Program-made: the position numbers and the translations under genes
Shown: in pieces, positions 33,533 to 38,952 of the stretch
How positions within the stretch are numbered: position 1 is the first letter of the stretch
Layout of the letters: every line of letters starts with the position of its first letter
Source of the DNA: Gammaproteobacteria bacterium
Lineage (GTDB): Bacteria; Pseudomonadota; Gammaproteobacteria; Beggiatoales; Beggiatoaceae
NCBI GenBank assembly: GCA_003645255.1
Contig: QNES01000019.1
Location: 1 to 38,952 of the forward strand
DNA: 38,952 bases
Reading direction: 5' to 3'
The notes under the pieces: generated by a model
Database searches by the model: none
Seen by the model: only the letters and a program-made list of their open reading frames with translations
Told to the model about the DNA's origin: nothing

Positions 33533-35170
33533 CTAAATTCCTAAAGCCTCCAAACATACGGTCATCAACGTATGTGGCATGATACCAAGCAGTAAAATGA
33601 CCAGGGCATTGGCACTGAGGGCGATACGCATATCCATAGGCGCTTCAATCGGTGTCCTATTTTCAGCTTTGTCAAAATACATGAGCTTGATAATTCGTAA
33701 ATAGTAGAATGCTCCAATTACGGCAAATAAGACACCTAAAACGGCTAACCAGATAAAGCCGGCATTGACGACTTGTGCTAAAACGTACCATTTTGCCCAA
33801 AATCCAATCATGGGGGGTACTCCTGCCATTGATAGCATCAAAATTAACATGAGCGCGGCGTACCAAGCATTTCTTTCGTTTAAGCCCTTGAAGTCATTAA
33901 TGAGTGAAGCTTCAAAACCGGCATGACTGAGCAGCACTATCATACCAAAGGCTCCTAATGTCATGAGCGTATAAACAACGACATAAAACATGGAGGCGGC
34001 ATAGCCCTCTTGCGTGCCTGTAAGTATTCCAAGCATTAAGTAGCCAACATGGGCAATTGTTGAATAGGCTAACATGCGTTTAATATTCGTTTGGGCAAGC
34101 GCAATAATATTACCGGTTACCATGGACAAAATTGATAGCAGGATCAATATATTTTGCCAATCGGTCTGTAAATTTTGCATACCATCAACTAATAAGCGCA
34201 TTAACATGGCAAATGCGGCAATTTTCGGAGCGCTGGCAATAAATAACGTCACTGCTGTTGGTGCGCCTTGATAGACATCGGGTATCCATACATGGAATGG
34301 CACTGCACCTAATTTAAAAGCGACACCGATGATGACAAACACTAAACCAAATACTAAAATTCTGTATGATTGTAGAACTTGATCAACGATGGGGTTAATA
34401 GCCGCTAAAGCGATACCATTATCCGTATTTTCTGCCAGGATTTGGGCAATCGCTGCGTTTGCTCCCCCCGCATTTTCACTAACTTGCTGTCCAATAGCAA
34501 TGACGGTAATGTTATGATCTTTAATCTCACTGATGCTTTGTGCCACTGACACCGCAATGGTGTGATCATCTGCTATTTGATGGATGCTTTGGGCTAGCAC
34601 TGTTAAGTCTAAAGTGCCGGTGACACCATATAGCATAGACATACCATATAGCAACATGCCTGATGCAATGGCACCTAAAACAAAATACTTCATTGCCGCT
34701 TCAGACGCGAGTTGCGATTGACGGTGCATGGCAACCATTGTATATAAAGATAACGAAAGTAATTCTAAGCCAAGATAGACTGTCAGCAGACTATGGGCGG
34801 AAACCATAATCATCATGCCCAAAGTGGCAAACAAGCCCAATACAAAATATTCACCTAAGCGGAAGTGACGATCACGCAGGTAGTTCCGTGAATAGATAAA
34901 CGCGACAAACACGATCATGACGATAAAAAGTTTTAGCACCGCTCCCATTGGATCGCTGACGAACATATCATTCATCGCCAAAGTCCGTTGTTCAGGGAAC
35001 GTAGCCATAATCAGGATGGCAGTACCTATTAAAGTACCTTGTGTCAACTGATAAGTCATTGAACGCAAGTGCTTTGGTAGATAGGCATCAATAATCAAAA
35101 TAAGACAAGCCATCGTGAGCAGCACGATTTCAGGCAGCAGCCCTAGCACATTCAAATTTGCAATAGTCAT
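33533..35170 (-). CDS. nuoN: NADH-quinone oxidoreductase subunit N, isolated from other nuo genes
   Basis: A 545-residue antiporter-like membrane subunit of complex I with about 14 helices. Family blocks: LLPEIVLL, LGLELLSLSLYTM (Glu in the proton path), KYFVLGAIASGMLLYG, FKLGAVPFHVWIPDVYQGAPTAVTLFIASAPK (key Lys residues), NIKRMLAYSTIAHVGY and GVPPMIGFWAKW. The usual length is about 480; a hydrophilic insert of about 70 residues (roughly 193-263, Ala/Ile/Asn-rich) accounts for the excess. nuoN is normally last in the nuo operon, after nuoM, but no nuoM lies upstream here. The start at 35170 (MTIANLNVL) is preferred over 35236, although its ribosome-binding site is weak. Confidence 0.93.
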   Translation of the reverse strand: MTIANLNVLGLLPEIVLLTMACLILIIDAYLPKHLRSMTYQLTQGTLIGTAILIMATFPEQRTLAMNDMFVSDPMGAVLKLFIVMIVFVAFIYSRNYLRDRHFRLGEYFVLGLFATLGMMIMVSAHSLLTVYLGLELLSLSLYTMVAMHRQSQLASEAAMKYFVLGAIASGMLLYGMSMLYGVTGTLDLTVLAQSIHQIADDHTIAVSVAQSISEIKDHNITVIAIGQQVSENAGGANAAIAQILAENTDNGIALAAINPIVDQVLQSYRILVFGLVFVIIGVAFKLGAVPFHVWIPDVYQGAPTAVTLFIASAPKIAAFAMLMRLLVDGMQNLQTDWQNILILLSILSMVTGNIIALAQTNIKRMLAYSTIAHVGYLMLGILTGTQEGYAASMFYVVVYTLMTLGAFGMIVLLSHAGFEASLINDFKGLNERNAWYAALMLILMLSMAGVPPMIGFWAKWYVLAQVVNAGFIWLAVLGVLFAVIGAFYYLRIIKLMYFDKAENRTPIEAPMDMRIALSANALVILLLGIMPHTLMTVCLEALGI

Positions 35171-35308
35171 TTCTATTTTTTCACCATTGGTTAATTCAAA
35201 AAAAGTATAGATTTTCAAGCGCGACATTTTGAGCATCTACCCAAAAAAAACCGTCAATGAGCATTTTATCATGTATGGGCGTTTTTTGGATATAATGTTG
35301 AGCAGTAT

Positions 35309-35341
35309 AGAAATCCGATTTTTTTCAAAAATAAAATTTCT
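35309..35341. repeat. Palindromic repeat P1, copy 10 (degenerate right arm)
   Basis: AGAAATCCGATTTTTTT followed by CAAAAATAAAATTTCT; the CGG of the right arm is lost. It lies upstream of nuoN on its coding strand. Confidence 0.65.
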
Positions 35342-35503
35342 GAATGAATTTTCTAAAGTATCAAGTATGTTCAGTATATCTATAGTTTTTCAAAAGAAAG
35401 TACATCTTTTGTAGGGGCAAGACTGAATGGTTGCCCTGTATCTCACCCAAACGAAAAACGCTATAAGCTTATTCTAAATAAAAAATTAAATTAATTTAGA
35501 AAC

Positions 35504-35517
35504 TTGATTTAAATCAA
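35504..35517 (+). promoter_or_regulatory. FNR/Anr-type binding site, exact consensus
   Basis: TTGATTTAAATCAA fits the FNR consensus TTGATnnnnATCAA at every fixed position. It lies 306 bases before the octaheme cytochrome start and 334 bases before nuoN. If it acts as a class II site, transcription would start near 35552; the hexamer TACCAT at 35540-35545 then occupies the -10 position (4 of 6 matches). This would give anaerobic induction of the cytochrome gene with a leader of about 270 bases. Binding is inferred. Confidence 0.65.
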
Positions 35518-35822
35518 GGATTGCATCATTTAAATCATTTACCATTGCGATACCACGATTGGAATTATCTGGGTAAGTTTCATTAATTTTTGTGTTTCAA
35601 AAATGGTTGGCAGGTGGGCGTTTGATCAATACGTCGATTTATCCTTACATTTCTAATTGTTGTTACTGTTATGTAGGTAAAGAAAAGTATTTTAATATTT
35701 TTAATGAAGTTCAAAGATATCCTATTTTTTAAATCTGATTTCTACTTCTCAAAATGTCAAAAAATTTATAACTACCTACTTATTAACTTTTGTTAAATTA
35801 AATGAATCGGAGAGTAAAGATT

Positions 35823-37358
35823 ATGATTCGTAAATTGTGGGCATTTACTGCAGGTGCCGCTTTGCTGTTGGTACAAGGTGCTAGCATCGCATCAGTTGAT
35901 GCGCCGCCTAATGAGTTTTCAGAAGAAACTAAGGCATGTATTGCATGTCATAAGGAAACTTCCTTGGGTGTCGTTCAGCAATGGGGCGATAGTAAGCACC
36001 ATCGTGCTAAAGTAGGTTGTTATGAATGCCATAAGGCTGAAGCCGGTGAAATTGATGCCTTCATCCATGAAGAATTCGATAAAAAAGCGATTGGCAAAAA
36101 CAAACCCATTTCCATCATCGTTTCACCGAAAGACTGCTCAAACTGTCATGAAAAAGAGGTGGCAGAATATACCGCTTCCCACCATTCCCAAGGGGGGCGT
36201 ATTATTGGTTCGTTGGATAACCTCTTAGCCGATGTGGTTGAAGGTAACCGTGCCATGGTGACTGAGTCCTTTCCTGAAGGTGTTTCTGCAGCGGTTGTCA
36301 ATGGTTGTTGGCAATGTCATGGTTCAGAAGTCAAGGTCATGAAGGATGGCTCTTTGGATCCAGCCACTTGGCCAAATACGGGGATTGGACGTATTAATCC
36401 TGATAAATCCAGGGGTTCTTGCTCAGCCTGTCACTCTCGTCACAAATTCTCTGTAGAACAAGCCAGAAATCCTGAAAACTGTGGTAAATGCCACATGGGT
36501 CCTGATCATCCACAAGAAGAAATTTATTACGAATCCAAACATGGTATTGCTTTCCATGCCAACAAAGATAAGATGAATATGGATCGTTCTAAATGGATTG
36601 CAGGTGAAGATTATGATGCCGCGCCAACCTGTGCTACTTGCCACATGAGTGCTACCAAGGAACAAGGGGTTAACCATGATGTTGGTATGCGTATTTCTTG
36701 GAATAATCGTCCTGCCATTTCGGTACGTCCTGAAACAACCGATGCTAAAATGGATTTACCAGGTCAACATGTGAAATGGGATGAACGCCGTGATAATATG
36801 AAAAATGTGTGTTCCGCTTGCCACGGTGAATCTTTCATTGATAACTTCTATATTCAATATGATGGCCAAATTGAATTATACAATAATAAGTTTGCCAAAC
36901 CGGGTTTAGCTTTATACCAAGCTGCTCTTCCACTCTTGCCAAGAGATGCTAAGTTTGCCAATCATCTTGACTTTGTTTGGTTTGAAATTTGGCATCACGA
37001 AGGTCGCCGTGCTCGTCATGGTGCATCTATGATGGGTCCAGATTGGACACAGTGGCATGGAAACTATGAAGTGGGCAAACACTTCTATGGTAAGTACGTT
37101 CCTGAACTTGAAGAATTGATAGAAAAGAATCTTGATTCTGAAGATGCGAATAAAAAAGCGTCTGCCCTAGCACTCAAAAATTTGCTTCACGAAATACTTA
37201 GCGACGAGTTCGTTGTCACTGATGAGAAAACTGGAAAAGAAGTAAAGAGTACTGGTCATAGCTGGTTTATTGGTAAAATGAGTCCTGAAGAAGCAAAAGC
37301 CAGAAAGGAAAGTCGGGAAGCGTTCATTCAGCGGTATGGTGAGCAAACCGATAGATAG
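35823..37358 (+). CDS. hao: Octaheme cytochrome c of the hydroxylamine oxidoreductase (HAO) family
   Basis: A 511-residue exported cytochrome: signal peptide (KLWAFTAGAALLLVQGASIAS) and eight CXXCH motifs starting at Cys39, 66, 105, 162, 200, 220, 270 and 330. The fourth (CWQCH) corresponds to the catalytic haem of HAO. The order, spacing and blocks such as YYESKHGIAFHAN and FEIWHHEGRRARHGASMMGPDW are HAO-like. In ammonia oxidisers HAO oxidises hydroxylamine; in sulfur and epsilonproteobacterial relatives the enzyme is thought to work reductively on nitrite or hydroxylamine. This organism has Nap and no visible amo genes, favouring reduction. GGAG 10 bases upstream supports ATG 35823 over 35802. 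It is probably monocistronic, ending at a strong terminator. Confidence 0.94.
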   Translation: MIRKLWAFTAGAALLLVQGASIASVDAPPNEFSEETKACIACHKETSLGVVQQWGDSKHHRAKVGCYECHKAEAGEIDAFIHEEFDKKAIGKNKPISIIVSPKDCSNCHEKEVAEYTASHHSQGGRIIGSLDNLLADVVEGNRAMVTESFPEGVSAAVVNGCWQCHGSEVKVMKDGSLDPATWPNTGIGRINPDKSRGSCSACHSRHKFSVEQARNPENCGKCHMGPDHPQEEIYYESKHGIAFHANKDKMNMDRSKWIAGEDYDAAPTCATCHMSATKEQGVNHDVGMRISWNNRPAISVRPETTDAKMDLPGQHVKWDERRDNMKNVCSACHGESFIDNFYIQYDGQIELYNNKFAKPGLALYQAALPLLPRDAKFANHLDFVWFEIWHHEGRRARHGASMMGPDWTQWHGNYEVGKHFYGKYVPELEELIEKNLDSEDANKKASALALKNLLHEILSDEFVVTDEKTGKEVKSTGHSWFIGKMSPEEAKARKESREAFIQRYGEQTDR

Positions 37359-37438
37359 GAAATGAGGTATTAAAAGGTAATGTGGGGTGCAAAGTTCATT
37401 TGCATATCGCAACATAATTTACCGGCCTTAAAATTAAA

Positions 37439-37474
37439 AAGCCCTTACCATTTATTTGGTGAGGGCTTTTTTTT
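37439..37474 (+). terminator. Rho-independent terminator after the octaheme cytochrome gene
   Basis: AAGCCCTTACCA, loop TTTATT, TGGTGAGGGCTT, then a run of T to 37474: 12-bp stem with one G:T pair. It lies 80 bases after the stop codon. It is the only textbook intrinsic terminator noticed in the window. Confidence 0.92.
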
Positions 37475-37498
37475 GTTAATATTTATCGAGTATTTATC

Positions 37499-38326
37499 AT
37501 GTCATTCATTGAATCGTTATTAAGAATCGTTTTAGGAGTTATTATTGCGATTCCATTATTGTTATATCCATTTTTGTATTTAGCACAAGATAAATTAATT
37601 TTTATACAGCGCAAAATGGATAATAACTTATTGAATTGGATTAGGGAAGCCTATCCTAATGCTGAAGTCAAGATTAAAACGCCTGATAATGTGATACTAC
37701 AGGGTTGGTATGTAAAAAATAGTTCTGAAAAACGTTCGCCTTTACTGATTTATTTTGGTGGAAATGCTGAAGAGGTGTCGGGACATATTATGGAGCTTGA
37801 TGACTTCAAAGGATGGTCATTGTTATTAGTTAATTATCGAGGATATGGCTTGAGTGAAGGAAAACCGAGTGAAAAGAATCTTTTTAATGATGCCCTTTTG
37901 CTTTATGATACCTTTTCTAATCGGGCGGATATTGATCCGACAAGAGTTGTCGCCTTTGGTCGTAGTTTAGGGACTGGTATTGCTGTTTATCTTGCTGCGA
38001 AAAGGTCCTTGAAGGGGGTTATCCTGGTTTCACCTTATGATAGTATTAGAAGTCTCGCACAAGAAACTTATCCCTACGTTCCCGTTTCTACACTCCTAAA
38101 ACATCATTTTGATGTGATGGTTTATGCGCCGAAAATCAAAATTCCGATGTTAGCTTTGATTGCTCAAGACGATGAACTTATTTCACCCTCCCATTCCTTT
38201 GCGTTAATTAAGGCTTGGGGCGGTCCCACTGAGCAAAAAATTCTTGAAAACGTGGATCATAATAATATTACGATGGGGCAAAATTATTGGGGGAGTATTA
38301 AGTTTTTTTTGGAGCAGTTAGATTAA
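37499..38326 (+). CDS. Alpha/beta hydrolase, membrane-anchored (BEM46/YfhR-like)
   Basis: A 275-residue protein with an N-terminal helix (LLRIVLGVIIAIPLLLYPFLYLA), then a hydrolase fold. Catalytic triad candidates: Ser156 in the nucleophile elbow GRSLGTG, Asp225 in AQDDELI, His254 in VDHNNI. NYRGYGLSEG and ILVSPYDSIRSLA are typical of the BEM46/ABHD13-like branch. The substrate is unknown; the anchor places it at the membrane. The ATG is preceded only by a weak GAG. The next gene begins 14 bases later, so the pair may form a transcript after the terminator. Confidence 0.88.
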   Translation: MSFIESLLRIVLGVIIAIPLLLYPFLYLAQDKLIFIQRKMDNNLLNWIREAYPNAEVKIKTPDNVILQGWYVKNSSEKRSPLLIYFGGNAEEVSGHIMELDDFKGWSLLLVNYRGYGLSEGKPSEKNLFNDALLLYDTFSNRADIDPTRVVAFGRSLGTGIAVYLAAKRSLKGVILVSPYDSIRSLAQETYPYVPVSTLLKHHFDVMVYAPKIKIPMLALIAQDDELISPSHSFALIKAWGGPTEQKILENVDHNNITMGQNYWGSIKFFLEQLD

Positions 38327-38340
38327 AAGGGGAAAAAGTC

Positions 38341-38946
38341 ATGGCATTTAGCAATTTCAAAAATGTTGGTCAAGTGTTAGAACAATACCCCCTTCGATAC
38401 AGGCGGGAAAGATTTTTGCCCGATGTATCAATTGAATTGGTGGATTTTTTTTTAGAAAACATTAATTTTTCATTGGATAAGCAAGCCGAAAATGAAAATG
38501 AGTTTTTCTTTCGAGAAAGCCTTATTTTCCCGTTTCTGCAACAGGCTTGGAAACGCCATCACCAGTTAAAGCTTTGGTCCCATCAGCAACTGGCTTATGA
38601 TGACAAGCTGTGTGGTGAACCAGACTATTTTATCTCTAGCTGGCGTGATGAAGTAATTAATAAATGGGTTAATACACCACTTTTAGCGGTTGTCGAAGCA
38701 AAAAAGCAAGATTTTGAAGGGGGCTGGGGGCAATGTTTGGCTGAAATGATTGCTTGTCAAAAGATCAATCAGGATGAAAATCTAGTTATCTATGGTATTG
38801 TTTCAACAGGTATGTTTTGGGAGTTTGGCAAACTCGTACAAGATATTTTTACTAAGCATTCATTTTCTTATTCAATTGCTGAACCACAAAAAGTTTTTGG
38901 AATTTTAGACTTTGTTTTTGAACAATGCGAAAAGCAAATTCAATAA
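38341..38946 (+). CDS. Hypothetical protein with PD-(D/E)XK nuclease-like motif
   Basis: A 201-residue soluble protein. GEPDYFIS (Pro94-Asp95) and, after a strand, LLAVVEAKKQDFEGGWGQ (Glu119-x-Lys121) fit the PD-(D/E)XK pattern, with a downstream helix (GQCLAEMIACQ) of the type that follows in restriction-like folds. Similar uncharacterised proteins occur in cyanobacteria and large sulfur bacteria. No methylase, helicase or toxin partner is within the window, and the sequence ends 6 bases later. A nuclease function is inferred from the motif only. GGGG about 10 bases before the ATG may serve as ribosome-binding site. Confidence 0.7.
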   Translation: MAFSNFKNVGQVLEQYPLRYRRERFLPDVSIELVDFFLENINFSLDKQAENENEFFFRESLIFPFLQQAWKRHHQLKLWSHQQLAYDDKLCGEPDYFISSWRDEVINKWVNTPLLAVVEAKKQDFEGGWGQCLAEMIACQKINQDENLVIYGIVSTGMFWEFGKLVQDIFTKHSFSYSIAEPQKVFGILDFVFEQCEKQIQ

Positions 38947-38952
38947 TATAGA

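Larger units (their letters stand above)
35237..35802. other. Intergenic region between divergent nuoN and the octaheme cytochrome gene
   Basis: Very AT-rich stretch. It contains a P1 palindrome (35309-35341), a P2-type inverted repeat GTAGGGGCAA..TTGCCCTGTA (35412-35440), a perfect FNR/CRP-family dyad (35504-35517) and a half P1 repeat (about 35726-35746). Small open frames are not coding-like. It probably contains the promoters of both flanking genes. Confidence 0.75.

Noticed and set aside
35229-35414. Small open frame upstream of the octaheme cytochrome
   Set aside because: Passes through a P1 palindrome and AT-rich DNA; no ribosome-binding site or family similarity.

Overview
The window is AT-rich, gammaproteobacterial DNA. 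It most resembles the large sulfur bacteria of the Beggiatoaceae (Beggiatoa / Thioploca / Thiomargarita). The evidence is gammaproteobacterial gene order (aroQ-accB-accC, lptM-lysA, ftsY-ftsE-ftsX), respiration genes of sulfur oxidisers (periplasmic nitrate reductase, an octaheme hydroxylamine-oxidoreductase-like cytochrome, an Isp-type [NiFe] hydrogenase), and intergenic TAACTGA heptamer repeats, which are known from marine Beggiatoaceae. The genus is inferred; no rRNA gene is present to settle it.

Layout. 1-9451 (mostly minus strand): 5' part of pyruvate:ferredoxin oxidoreductase, accC, accB, aroQ, then a divergent plus-strand Ser/Thr kinase with TPR-like repeats, a MazG-like pyrophosphohydrolase, a DUF2939 protein, an alpha-carbonic anhydrase, lysA and a tiny lipoprotein gene, lptM. 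9632-13108 (plus): ftsY, ftsE, ftsX and a FixJ/LuxR-type response regulator 5 bases behind ftsX. 13609-14976: exported WD40 protein. 15203-18898: compact nitrate reductase cluster napF-napA-napB, with no napC, napD or napGH, bracketed by two inverted copies of a ~101-bp MITE-like element. 18899-20379: repeat-rich stretch with a remnant of an Rpn-type nuclease/transposase gene. 20380-28869: an LPG-synthase-like membrane protein, then a signalling block of a CACHE-HAMP histidine kinase, a REC-histidine kinase, a lone REC protein, a second REC-histidine kinase and a REC-nucleotide cyclase-REC protein. 29032-33409: hydrogenase small subunit, isp1 and two tandem isp2 genes; the large subunit expected after isp2 is absent. 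33533-35170 (minus): a nuoN away from any other nuo gene. 35823-37358: octaheme HAO-like cytochrome with a perfect FNR-type box far upstream. 37499-38946: an alpha/beta hydrolase and a putative PD-(D/E)XK protein.

Together the respiratory genes suggest an anaerobic or micro-oxic lifestyle. Nap would reduce nitrate to nitrite in the periplasm, the octaheme cytochrome would probably reduce nitrite or hydroxylamine further, and the hydrogenase/Isp module would feed electrons into the membrane. The signalling block could tie an external stimulus to cyclic-nucleotide output.

The most striking non-coding feature is the density of dispersed repeats: about ten copies of a ~32-bp palindrome built on AGAAATCCGATTTTT, TAACTGA arrays directly in front of start codons, paired palindromes with AAACCTGCCAGGTTT arms, and several MITE-like elements. 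Almost every intergenic region longer than 50 bases carries at least one.
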